Part shown: in pieces, positions 10,085 to 21,514 of the stretch
Position numbering within the stretch: position 1 is the first letter of the stretch
How the letters are laid out: the number at the start of each line of letters is the position of its first letter
Assembly (NCBI GenBank): GCA_019828595.1
Contig: JAHQRK010000004.1
Span: forward strand, 2,790,001-2,854,000
DNA length: 64,000 nucleotides
From: Aphanomyces cochlioides
Taxonomy: Eukaryota; Oomycota; Saprolegniomycetes; Saprolegniales; Verrucalvaceae
Direction: 5' to 3'
The notes under the pieces: model-generated
What the model was told of the DNA's origin: nothing
Database searches by the model: none
Seen by the model: the letters and a program-made list of their open reading frames with translations, nothing else
Made by a program: the position numbers and the translations under genes

Positions 10085-11040
10085 CTTCTTTTGCTCTTTT
10101 TGGGTCCCAGACATACATTCCTCTCACACACAATCCCCACTTTTTAAAACACTTGATCCCTCCAACTGCAGCTTCTTTGTCTGACAATACCTCCGTCCTT
10201 CCAAGCCTTCACTCCACGACTATGTGATATGGTCGACTATGTGATATGGTCGACTATGTGATATGGTCGACTATGTGATGGAGTGGTCTACACAATACCG
10301 TCGAGGATGTGATGACGGTCGAAAACATGATACCGTCGAGTCTGGGATATAGTGCGTGTGAGTCCACGAAGTTCACGGTGCAATGGCATACGTCATTTCG
10401 TGCAGCGCGTGAGACGGTCGAGTCTGTGAGACGGTGGAAAAGTGTGAAAACGTATAGTCAGTCTGTGAGGCAGTGACGTATGTGACGAGGTCGGATAAAT
10501 GGCGGAGTTTGTGCCACTGTAGAATATGTGATTCAGTGCTGCATGTGAAGAGATGGAATGCGTGATACGTGACTCGGTGGCGCCACGGATAAGTTGGCGT
10601 ATGCGATATCGTGGCGTCTACGATGCGGTAGAGTGTGTGGTGGAGTAGACCTTGTGAGTGGAATATATGTTGTGTATGATGGCGTGATGTCTGTGACGCA
10701 GTGGACAATGTGATGCGAGGTTGATACGTTGGAGTCCTTGGTGGATATATGTGCCTTCCTAGGCAGGTTGGGAAGCTGTCGAGTTGAACAACCGTAGGAC
10801 TTGGTATAGAACGTGTGTAATGCATGGCGTCGTCATCGAATGGAATGGTTGTGGTGGAAAAGTAAGTTGTGATGTGTGTCGTTTGTCTGTGAGCATGATT
10901 TGGTGCGTGGTATGAGTTGGTGAATACTTTTGTGTCGGAGGTCGGTACTGAGTGTCCCCTGCGTTTTGAGTGTGACAGTGTTCTGGAGTGTGTTGTATGT
11001 ATGGAGTGTGTATGTCGTCAGGAAGCACGTCTAGCTTAAT

Positions 11041-11600
11041 GACAATCGGGGTATATTTGAGTTTTAACCCCTATAAATATTTGCCTAGACGACCCAATGG
11101 GGAACAAGGACTACTAAGTTCTACTCGAAAGCCACTTGAATCGTTGCTTGAGTTCGATTGAGCTTTTGCATTGTCTTGAAATCTTGAGACTTCTTTACAC
11201 AAGTGTCGCTCACAAGTTCTTCTCCCAAAACCAAGTGTAGTTGGTATGAGACTTGAGTTTTTCGACTATCTCGGCGAACCTTCAGTTGTCGGGATATCGA
11301 CATCCAAACCAACTTCGATTTCAATCAAACCGAAAAATTGGCGCTTTGCGTTACTTTATATCAGCCAGGAGAAGCTGCCAAATCATCCAACCTGTTCTAT
11401 CGCCTTTTGTTGATTGATGTTAGACTCAACGGGATGAGACTCTTTTACTGTCGATTTGAAGTGTATTTCCCATGCAAGTTTGATATGAGTGTCGTTGGAG
11501 TAATTTCAATGGGAAATATGCGCACTTTTTTGCCAGTTTCACAAGGAAACAGCCGTTTCATTTCATTAGAAAAAGACCCGCGCCTGTTGACGGTTGGAGT
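11041..11600. other. Unique region between the tRNA array and channel gene 1
   Basis: About 560 bp of non-repetitive sequence, presumably holding the promoter of the channel gene that starts at 11601. Short open frames here show no recognisable protein. I see no clear element remnant. Confidence 0.4.
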
Positions 11601-14600
11601 ATGGAGGAGCAGCCTCGAAGAGGTCCGACGCTGCAAGTGCACGTGCGGCCTGTGTCTCTGACCGCCTCACAGCAGTCCAGTCGATCTTTGAAGCGGCCTC
11701 TTGAGAGAGCGCCATCGATGTCTAAAATGGTAAGTAATCGGGCTCGAAAGGTCAGCGCAAAACTTGAACAGCGACTCGGTGGAATGCTGAAGCATCATAA
11801 ATACAACGACGTACGAGCTTGTCTATGTGCTTTGCGTAATTCTCACTCATAGCTCCAACCGCGATCTCTCGGCTTTCTTACCCTCAAGAATCCTGTGCGA
11901 GCGTTTTGTGTTCGCCTCGTCAAGGCCAAATCATTCGACAGATTCATCATGTTTGTCGTCCTTGTCAATACGCTCGTTTTGAGTCTTGTGGATTACTCGG
12001 ATCCATGGGCAACCGGTCCAAACCCCAACAAGCTGCGTAATGTTATTGTGAGCCGCACAAACGACGTCAGTCTCATCATCTTCTCCACTGAAGCGTTCAT
12101 TAAGATCATTGCACTTGGGTTTACAGGCTCATTTTCTTACACAGTTGACAATTGGAACAAGCTTGACTTTGTGGTCGTCACATCAGGAATTCTCACGCGA
12201 GTTCTCGAAGCGCTCGATACAGGCTCAATCGTTGGACTTGGACAATTGCGCATGCTACGAATACTGCGTCCTCTTAGAACTCTGCATTCAGTGCCAGGTT
12301 GCTTTCTTCATTCGCCGAAGACTTGACGTGGTCCTTGTGTCTTAGGTCTCAAAGTGCTCGTGAATAGTATTCTCTCCAGTTTGCCAGCGCTCCTGAACGT
12401 AACTATTCTTCTCACCTTTAGCTATCTTGTCTTTGCTATCCTTGGGATGGACGTATGGGCCGGCAGCTACCACGGGCGATGTCGTCTCACTGAATACCCA
12501 GTCGTGCTTGACTTTAATGCTTCCAATGCACCTCTTGACTACACGTACCCAAACTCAACTTACATCAACCTCGTGTTGGCCAACCCAGAACGATATCGCT
12601 GCCTAAATATGTCAAATGATGCAAATGAATGGAGGCGACAGAATTGCTTCTGGCCCCTCGACCCCTCTGACATTGTTGGACTCTACTGCGGAAGCCGCAA
12701 ATGCAATGCTGGTACATTTTGTGGCTCGAATTACGATACCTGGGGCCTACCTCGATTCAACGACATTTATGTCAACGGCACGATGGTCTACTCCATCACG
12801 GATGAGGCGGACTTTACACCCAACCTCAACTTTGGCTTGACAAGCTTTGACGACATTGGCAGCACAATGGTCATCATCATTCAAGTTGTCACGGCATCAG
12901 GGTGGATGGTGCTGACCGAGAACGTAAGTGTATTTTCTGTTTGAACCGATAGAAAGACTCGACATATGTAGACCCAAGATTCGTTTTCCATGGCCATTGG
13001 TGGCGTTTATTTCAACCTCGTCCTGTTTATTGGAATGTGCTTTCTCCTCCAGCTGAATATGGCCGTTGTCTACTACGAATACCAAAAGGCCAAAGAACTC
13101 CAAGAAATGCAGCGACTCAGGTTCACTCGGTTGGCATTTTTATACTAAAACAATTTCCATAGTTCGATGCCACCAGCTCTGCGAGCACAACAGTCATGGA
13201 GCTACCGTCGGAGCTCTGTTGAGCGACTCTTTAAAACCCAAGAATTCAAGCATGAGCATGCGCCGGTGGGCAGTGGTTTGTTTTTCTCTATGCTTCGCAA
13301 ACATGCAGTCCGCGTTGCTGCATCCTCCTACTTCAAAAATGCAGCAACTATCGTGACCGCCATTAACGTTCTTTTGCTCTGCTCGGATCACTATCCATCG
13401 GATGCTACATTTGAGGTTTGGAGCGAATTGGTCAACTTTGCTTGCCTCCTCTACTTCATCTTTGAAATGACCATCAAAGTCGCTGCGGGTGGTTGGCGGT
13501 CATACTTGAGGTAATTGACCACAATGGACATGGTTGAGCTGATGCATTAGCGACAAGTTCAATCAATTCGACTTGCTCACAATCCTTGCGGGTATTGTCG
13601 AATTCTTTTTGAACCCTCCGCGGTTTGTCGATGGCACACCAGGCAACACTTCACCGATTGCAACATTTCGTCTCATTCGAGCGTTGAAGCTTGCTCGAGC
13701 ATGGAAAAGTCTCAACCGTCTTCTGGTTGCCATCATGGATGCCATGTTGGAGATTCTCAATTTTCTCTTCTTCCTCGTGCTGTTCATTTACATCTACGCC
13801 CTCTTGGGCATGGAGGTGCGTCTTCCCGCCACAAACGCTGGACTGATGTTATCCTTCAGCTTTTTGCGACCAAGTTTCAGTTCGACGCCAATAACCGACC
13901 CCTTCCTTTCAACAATACCAATCCGACTTCTAATCTTCATCGAACAAATTTTGACACGATCTACAATGCCTGCTTTGCGGTCTTTCAGATCATTACCTAC
14001 GACAACTGGCCGGCTGTCATGTACGATGCCTGGCTTAGCACAGGCGTCATTGCACCAGTTTACTTTATATCCATTGTTGTCCTTGGCGTATGGGTTGTGA
14101 TGAATATGTTTTGCGCTATTATGGTCGATTCCGTCACGGAAGGGGTTGACCAAAGTGACGATGGTGACAGCGACGAAGAGCGAGCACGACGCACGTACGT
14201 CAATGTCAAAACAACTGAAGACTCTAAACAATCGATTGTAGGCGGAGTAAACTTAAGCGCATTTTCCGCCTCGTACTTGCAGCGAGTCGATGTAGGTTCA
14301 TCAGAATATCCCTTCTTGACAATATGGCTAGTTCGCGCGTCGATGGTGTACCCAGATAAGAACAAGGGATCTCTCGACCATGGGCGAAGTTTGGGGCTCT
14401 TTCGACCGAGTCATCCAATTCGCCGGGCCTGTCTGTACCTGGTTCGCCATCCTAGGTGGAACCAAGCTGTCATTTGCGCAATCGTACTTTCGTGCATTTT
14501 CACAGCGCTTGACACGCCGTTGCAAGACTCGACGCATGGTATTGGCCTTGCTATCGATACAGCCAACAGCGTCTTTGCTGCATTGTTTGCAGCAGAGATG

Positions 14601-16995
14601 GCTGTCACTGTAGTTGCACTTGGTTTCGTGATGGGACGAAATGCATATCTCCGTGATCCTTGGAGAATTCTCGATTGCTTTATTGTCGTCATTTCGATCC
14701 TCTCATGGGTTATTGGAGACCAAAAGGTTGGTGCGCTGAGTGGCCTTCGCTCGCTTCGGAGTCTCCGAGCTCTCCGACCTCTACGAGTGATCAATCAACT
14801 TCCCCAGCTCAAAGTTGTCGTGAATACGCTGTTTCGATGTCTCCCTGACATTGGCCGCATGCTTTTCTTCCTCTTCTTCATGCTCCTTCTCTTTGCTGTT
14901 CCAGGCGTACTCTTCTTCAAAGGCGCATTCAGCACTTGCTCCGTGAGTCCATACAATTACTTGGACAATGACATGTATTCACCGCCGCCAATGTGGTTTC
15001 CGCCATCGTACAATGGGTCCTACTCAATGGAAGACCTCCGTGCTGTGGACATCATGACATTTCCTCGTCCATGGGAAGAAATTGTTCCATCCATCCAGCA
15101 GCTTCTCACTACTTCTTGCAATATGACATCGGACTCACTGGCTGGCCAGCGATTCACCCCAACATCGAAGCAAGTCTGCGAGTGCTTTGCTCCCAACATG
15201 ACGTGGAATCCCGTCGTACCACAGCGGTTTGACAATATTTTGCTCGCTTTGGGCTCTTTATTCGAGTTGACGACATTTGAGGGCTGGACGAATGTTGCGC
15301 TAGCATCAGTGGATGCCACTGGACCAGACAGCCAGCCTATTCCAAATTACCAGCCACTCTTCATGATCTTTTGGATCGTCTTCATCATTGTCGGGGCGTT
15401 TTTTGTCACAAACATGTTTATTGCCGTGCTCTGCGACAGCTTCATGCGGGAAAAATACGGTGCTCTCGTCACTGATGAACAGATTGCATGGATCAAGGAT
15501 CAGCGCAAAGTGCTCTCGCTGTCGCTGGTTGTCAAATATGATCCACCCAAAGCTCGATGGCGATTTGCCTGCTTTCAGATCGTTCGCGATCGTCGCTTTG
15601 AAGGTGCAATCATCGGCTGCATTCTGCTCAATATGACAGCCATGACTGTCACGTATTCAGGGCAGCCGCAGTGGATGACAGCTGCCATCAACGCTCTGAA
15701 CAAAATCTGTTTGGCAATCTTCACGATGGAAGCTGTGCTAAAGCTCGCTGCGTATGGCCGAAGTTACTTCAAAGAAGGCTGGAACCGATTCGACTTCTTG
15801 ATCGTTGTGCTGACTGCTATTTCGGAACTCTTGCCTCAAAACAGCTCCTTCTCGGCAGGCGCGACGGCATTTCGAGTCTTCCGTGTCGGTCGCGCCTTGA
15901 GACTCATCAACAAGGCCAGACTCATGAAATCGCTCTTCAACACTGTGCTCGTCTCGCTTCCATCAGTCGGAAATGTCATGGGATTGCTGCTTCTCATGTA
16001 TTATATCTACGCTGCCCTTGGCGTGCAGCTCTTTGCAAGGCTTGATTATGGCCCAAGTATGCTTAACAGCCATCAGAACTTCCAGTCGTTCTGGACGGCG
16101 TTTCAGATCCTCATTGGATTCTCCACGGGGGAAAACTGGCCCAACTTTATGTGGGAATGTTATGGCAGCTCCTGTCCAGGCAACAGTTGCGGTACGTCAG
16201 CTCCTTCCGCAAGTTCCTCTCACGGCGACTTCGTTAGCCACGTGGCTCGCCTTGCCATACTTCTACTCGTTTACACTGTTCGTTGGATACATCGGGCTCA
16301 ATATCTTCTCAGGTAATAATGCCCGCCATGGCTTCATTCTAAGGCTTTGTACAGCAATTATTGTGGATGCCATTGGGGATGACGGCAAGTCGCCTGTTAA
16401 ACCTGAAGCTCTGGAAGCATTCGGAGCCAAATGGGCTGAATTTGATCCTCGAGGGAGTGGAATGGTCACAATTCAAGATCTCGTCGTCATGCTAGCTCAA
16501 CTCCCACCTCCATTTGGATTCAAATACGTACCAGGATTCACCCAACGGCGCATTCAAAAAGCCGTGGGAGATCTCAACATTCCCATCTACGACAAGATTT
16601 ATGTCCATTTCAAAGATGTTCCTCGCGCGCTTGTTCAGCGGACTCTGAGCGAGGTACGTTCGTCGCCATGGAGCTTGGAAACACGGCATGATTCTAGGGC
16701 AACAAGAAGCGCTTTGATGAAATCTCGGATATGATGTCCCGTCTTGGCATTGACCAAGAATTTGAAGCCATTTGGAAGCGCACTCACAGGAAGAAAGACG
16801 TCGCTGCTCTGTCCATGCGACTCAAAACCCCAGTCAAAGACGTGGTATGCTACAAATCCACAGAATTGATGGCTTACCTCATTTCTCATCTTCTTTCAGA
16901 TCGCTTCGCACGTCATCCGCAAGTTTATGCACCAAGTCACGTATCGTCGGCGCCGCCAGCGACGGAAGTGCTCAAAGACCGAATTCGATCTTTGA
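11601..16995 (+). CDS. Four-domain voltage-gated cation channel, gene 1
   Basis: A plasma-membrane channel of the Cav/Nav/NALCN type, about 1,650 residues, split by about ten introns of 40-50 bp (for example 11811-11852, 12298-12345, 12924-12971, 13121-13162, 13511-13550, 13816-13859, 16192-16237, 16313-16354, 16654-16697, 16845-16899). Four 6-TM domains each have an S4 with spaced Arg: LRMLRILRPLRTL, FRLIRALKLARAW, LRSLRSLRALRPLRVI and FRVFRVGRALRLI. Pore loops read TASGW, TYDNW, TTFEGW and STGENW, so the ring is S/D/E/E rather than EEEE or DEKA. Domains I and III have long Cys-containing extracellular loops. After domain IV comes an EF-hand-like stretch (FDPRGSGMVTIQDL) and a basic IQ-like tail (RYRRRRQRRK-like). 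No IFM inactivation motif is seen in the III-IV linker. Ion selectivity cannot be assigned from sequence. Confidence 0.9.
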
Positions 16996-17115
16996 CAATT
17001 TTTGCTCCTATTTATTCAGTTTTGATTGGCTGATACTATTATTTAATGTCATATGATTGGCTATTTTCATTGATTTACTTGATTTAATACCAATCAAAAG
17101 CCATTCTCAATTTAC
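16996..17115. promoter_or_regulatory. CCAAT-box-bearing intergenic region
   Basis: GATTGGCT occurs at 17024 and 17055, and CCAATC at 17090, within the 120 bp between channel gene 1 and the next gene. These are consistent with NF-Y-type CCAAT boxes in the promoter of the gene at 17116. Confidence 0.4.
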
Positions 17116-17797
17116 ATGGATAACTTCCATGTCAATCCCGCCACCGTGTACGGCATCCAGGGCGGCGTTCCTTCTGATAGAAGTTGGTTCTTCCACGCGC
17201 TAGCAGCGAGCATTGCAACTTCTCGAGAAGATGTTCTGATGCTTGTCCCTACTCTTGCACCAGCCGCGAAACTTCTAGCCGAGTATGTCGATGGAAGCGC
17301 AGACATTCTCAAACGAATTCACCTCCACTTTGTATCTGATGTGAGCGACGTCCTCGCCCGACTCGACGCAGTACGACAAATTGATTGATTGTTAATCTCT
17401 CGACTTGTAGAAGCCACTACCAAAGTTTCTCTTTGTCAACTTGTCGTCGTTGGTCGGAACGCCCGATATCTTTGGTACAATCCCATGTACTCTCTCGATC
17501 GTCGATCTAACTCTATTGTAGAAACAGCTCATACTCGCGCCTTGTGCCTCGCACTCAAACGACTTGCTATACAGAACGACATGACTGTCGTGCTGAATAT
17601 GCCAGAGGGTCAGACCCCACAATGGCAAACAGCGTATCATATGAAGGTACATTTTCCATTGACTTGTTCTTAACTTATCTCTGCAGCTCACAGTTCATGG
17701 CCGAAGAAGTCAATTGGATGCTACGACAGCGCTCACTGGCGCGACTTGTACTTATTCATTACTAAACTGGTTCAACAAGCAGCAACGCACGTTATGA
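17116..17797 (+). CDS. Small RecA-fold-like protein, possibly a Rad51-paralogue type
   Basis: Four exons (17116-17370, 17411-17474, 17522-17646, 17687-17797) give a 184-residue protein. The opening resembles a RecA/Rad51 ATPase core: GGVPSDRSWFFHALAA sits where a Walker A loop would be but lacks the GKT, followed by a beta strand (VLMLVP), a helix, and a hydrophobic strand LPKFLFVNLSSL in the place of Walker B. Late residues (NDMTVVLNM) look like the next core strand. This pattern suggests a degenerate, non-catalytic Rad51 paralogue such as an SWSAP1-type partner, but that is inference. The gene structure is well supported by clean splice sites; the function is not. Its 3' end overlaps the end of the RGS gene on the other strand. 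Confidence 0.5.
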
Positions 17798-20700
17798 CGT
17801 TGCGCCTGAAAGTATTCGCACGCATGGGTCGTACTACAAGTGTCAAATGTCAGGCCGCCTGACTTGATCAGTTGAAGACGTACATATTTCGAGGCTTTGA
17901 ACTTGGGTAATGTGTCTTTGCCCATCATCGAGACAATTGCGTCTTGTGCCTAGCACGACAACACTCTGGTCAAACGGAGGCTTGTTTGAAATGTACCTTG
18001 ACGAAGAGTGCCCGAGATGGAGCCGACAAATTCCGATCAATGTCTCGTACGATGGAATGCATGAGATTAACTTGGAGCTTTGCCGACTCGGATATGTACT
18101 TGCGGTAAATCTTTTGAGCTCGCACGCGGAGGTAGTCGACGTGCGGAATGCTCTTGTACTCGTTGCATTCAAGCCAAAAGTAGAGACTCTCGGCACAATA
18201 TCTACAAATCCAAGATGTTCAATTGAATGGCTCTCGACAAAGGTGGCTTACATTTCCTCGCAGAAGGCCAAGAGCATCGCACGAGTGTCTTGGTTGGCCA
18301 AGATAGTCGAGATGGTGACTTCACCATGCTGGACCAGCTTGTCAGACGTGCCTTGTTTTGATAGCGTCGGCGTCGGCGCGACGGCACTCTTTCGAAGTGC
18401 ATTCATCGTCGATCGAAGATCTTTTCCACCTTGTTTCTCTGCTGCCTTGTCCATCATTGTAAAATCGGCAAAGAACGGCGACTTGGTGAATTTCGGGTAG
18501 AGAACCTTGTGTAGAAATTGAAACACTTCGTCTTGCGCAGGGCGAAACATCGCAGGCGATGGATCTCGCATGTGTACTTGAATGTCAGCGACGGTGGCGC
18601 TAGACACACTGACAGGTTCTTTCGCAGTAACATCGAGGAAACGATAGAAAATCTTCTTGGCTTGTCGGGACAAGTAGTCTGACTTGGGCAAACGTTTGAA
18701 CTCTTCAATTTCATAGTAGAACAGCGAGTAGGACGCACAGCTCTCCTTGACAAGGAATTTGTGCAACTGCACCATGTGTGTGGAGGCTTCTGCTACCAAA
18801 AGGTCGCGAAACATTGACGACGACATGGCCTCGGCTTGGACTTGTCTATACGTGAGTAGAGAATGTCATGTCTTGATTGCATGAGCAAGACAAACCGGAC
18901 GGTCGAGGATTCTTCAAGCGTTTTCTGTTCTTGGACAAGATGTGCGTGCATCTCAACACAGAGAGGCGATGATTTGAAAGGCCCGAGGTACTTGCGCTCC
19001 CACAGGCCAAGCACATATTCCCTGGCTTCGTTGAACGTACTATCTTGAGGATCGGCGATTTCTTGGAGAATGTTCTGTCGGATATGCGATGGGAGGTATA
19101 CTTCTAGCTTCGCCCCGCGGCAAATATACTTTTTGAAGATCTATCGCAAGTTGAATGCGCCAAATTACGACGGCTTGAACCAACCTTGCCAGCAATGGCA
19201 GCAATGTATCCCTTCTTGTTATGGGGCAAGAGTTTGAACTGCTCGATTTCGAGATAGAAATCCAGTGTCGGCTCGACGCCTTGTGTGCGAAGGAACGCAC
19301 GGAAGAACTTTGCAGCCGAGCCACCAGCAATAGTGGGCAACGACGGGATTGGAATCGTTGGAAGGCCATTCGTAGGTGCAAAGAAGTCTTTCTCGCCTAG
19401 ACAATATGCTTGAAATTCAAACACCGAGGCATGTGGTACCATGTATTTCTGGCTCTATACGGCGTGACTTGGACGCTTCATACTCTGGCGATTGAAGGAA
19501 GAGCTGAAGATGCTCGAGGATAATCACATAAGCGCAAGAATTCATAGCAGAGTCAAAGACGTCTGGGTCCGGAATGTCGTGCTTCGAAATGTCGAGCAGA
19601 ATAGCTTCCCGCTGTCGTTCCTCCAGTTGAATCTACGGCACGGACAGAGCAGCTAAGTCGAACGATCTACGAGGCAACGAACGTACCATCGTTCTTGAAC
19701 CAGCTTTGAGGTATTTATTGTAAATCTTGCGTAGCTTGCGCATCGTGTAGCCGACGTGTAGCTGTTGTTTCTGCTCACTCATCGACTCTACAGCGCAAAC
19801 TGAGCCTCTGGCATGAACAGTAGCTCGTTACCTTGATGAAGAGCCGACACTGTGTCCTTGTAATCGAGCACATCAACGAGAAACATAAATTCAGGGCAGC
19901 CTCCAATTCGCATAAAGTATTCACGGAATGCTCGACAACTGCTAGGTTGCTCGAGCAAGTCTTCAAGCATCTCGCGCTGTTCGCCCTGAGTGTCTTTTGG
20001 AAAGTTGGGCAGCGTGCTCTTGTTGAGCCGCGTTTCTCGAAAGCCCAATGGACCGCGGTCGCTCAAAAAGGCGGCAAAGGAGGATCGAATGAGCTCAAGA
20101 GCCTAGGGAAAGCAATCTCTCAACCATTTTGGCATGTTCGTGCTTACATCGAGGGAAATTTGCTGTAGAATTGCTGTAGCGTCCTCCATTTGAAGTTCAT
20201 CCACGAAAGTTTTCAGCTGTTGCCGTTCAACATTGCTCACGATGGGAATCTACGTCGAATTTTAGCAAGTTTGACGAAGAATCAATGGACCTCGCGCTTC
20301 GCGTGCGGTTGAATATATGTTTCGTATGCTCCAGCAATGATCACTGAGCGGAAGAGACCTTCAGGAACGAAATCGAGATCTGCATTGGGCTCGTGAATGA
20401 AAAGCAAGGCAGAATTTCCATACCGCGAACTGTGAGCCAAAAGACGAGCGCGTTCTCGATGACGCTTCCATTCTTCGAGTTGGTTTCCTCCGTGTTTCGA
20501 ATGTAGCTGAGAAAGGCTTGACTGGTTTTACTTCCCTACATAGAAGGCCGTTGGTTGCTTGCGCCTCAGAGGGAAAACGATACCGTGAGCAGGTCTTCTG
20601 CAGACGTATCCTCAGCCAAGAGGTTCTTTGTGCTGGGGGAAATGACAGATTTGAGGATCTGCCGTGCTGTTTTGCCGGCTCGAGGTAGTGGTGCTATCTT

Positions 20701-20862
20701 ATCTGTACTTTTGTCCAAGGCGCCTTGCTCATCGTGGGCAGCTTTCGCTGGTATCTTGGTTCGTCCTTGCGACGGGGGAACTGCTGATATTGGTTCTACG
20801 GCGTTGAGGGCCACGGGTGGTCGGCTGCCCCTCACCCATAGCTTCCCGAGGACCGACCCCAT
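17752..20862 (-). CDS. Protein with five tandem RGS-type modules
   Basis: About 12 short introns; start ATG at 20862 (MGSVLGK, a possible N-myristoylation site). RGS domains accelerate GTP hydrolysis by G-alpha subunits. Five modules can be read in order: SQAFLSYIRNTEETN...ENALVFWLTVR (about 20.5 kb); SCRAFREYFMRIGGCPEF (about 19.9 kb); AAKFFRAFLRTQGVEP with LDFYLEIEQFKLLP (about 19.3 kb); MVQLHKFLVKESCASYSL with FYYEIEEFKRLP (about 18.7 kb); and AMLLAFCEEIYCAESLYF with WLECNEYKSIP (about 18.2 kb). Each is followed by the usual basic helix (KKIFYRFL, QKIYRKY). No transmembrane segment is seen, so this is a soluble or lipid-anchored regulator, not the GPCR-RGS type. The C-terminal tail after 17.85 kb is less certain. 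Divergent from the desaturase gene. Confidence 0.85.
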
Positions 20863-21514
20863 GCCGACTACCTACACACGCCTCCGCTCTAAATTTGGAT
20901 ATGTGAAACGGATCCAACATCTGAAAGGGCATAAAGCACCATACCTTGTTCAAGTGACCATACTCGATCGTCGTTGTATGACTGACTGTACCTGCACGAG
21001 CGATGAGAAATCTATGCAACCACAGAGACACTTTTGTCCACAATTTTTACTCCCGACGTTAATTCTTATTGCGCTTTTTTCCATCGAGTGTGTTTCGAAC
21101 GGAAGGCCCTCCAAGAAGCACGACAACTCTCAACACCTTCCTGGCTAAGTTGACGACAGCGAAACCGATCGATTGAAACTGCTAGGAGCCATTGAAACGG
21201 CTATTGATGCCATTGGTCAATCGAGATGTCTTGTTTATGTAGCTTGTCACAGGTTTTGGTCATCATATTGGCCAATCAGATTGTAGTATGAAGGTTCAAT
21301 GCGATCTGATTGGCCAATGAGAGCCACAAACAAGCGACGTCATCAATGTTGTCTGATGTGGGTTCAAACACTTCAATCTTCAACCATGTATGATTCCATA
21401 CTGACATTAAGTCTAACAAGACAACGTGTATTGTACGAAGAGACGTACAATGACGACATCAAAACAGTGCGATCTTGCAGATTCGCTGAATTGCCCATTT
21501 GGCCATTCGCAGCC
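20863..21514. promoter_or_regulatory. Divergent promoter region, RGS gene and desaturase, with two ATTGGCCAAT palindromes
   Basis: A 650-bp spacer between the starts of the RGS gene (-) and the desaturase (+). It holds two perfect ATTGGCCAAT palindromes at 21267-21276 and 21309-21318, plus CATTGGTCAAT at 21211. Each palindrome contains a CCAAT box on both strands. No gene is recognised in this stretch. Confidence 0.5.

Larger units (their letters stand above)
6046..11040 (+). repeat. Tandem array of five ~1 kb tRNA-Lys units
   Basis: Five head-to-tail units start at 6046, 7025, 8003, 8982 and 10012 and have lengths 979, 978, 979, 1030 and 1013. Differences are a few single bases (for example T/C at 6399 versus the matching site in other units) plus exact 17-bp insertions, so duplication or homogenisation is recent. 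The spacer is itself periodic, with many copies of a degenerate TATGTGATnnGGTCGA-like motif. The last unit stops inside a sixth tRNA: only GCACGTCTAGCTTA remains, with a C-to-A change. Confidence 0.95.

Noticed and set aside
6917..10227. Repeated ~80-107 codon open frames containing [20 protein letters not shown]
   Set aside because: These are translations through the tRNA-Lys genes, a classic spurious ORF.
6373..10825. Repeated 150-codon minus-strand open frames in the tRNA spacer
   Set aside because: His/Thr/Ser-biased translation of minisatellite sequence; disrupted by the 17-bp insertion in unit 4 and with no protein-like features.
1..11040. CRISPR array or integron-like system
   Set aside because: Repeats are ~1 kb tRNA units in a eukaryotic genome, with no spacer-repeat pattern and no cas-like genes.
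11121..11324. Possible retrotransposon fragment (67-codon minus frame)
   Set aside because: Too short and no conserved RT, RNase H or integrase motif.
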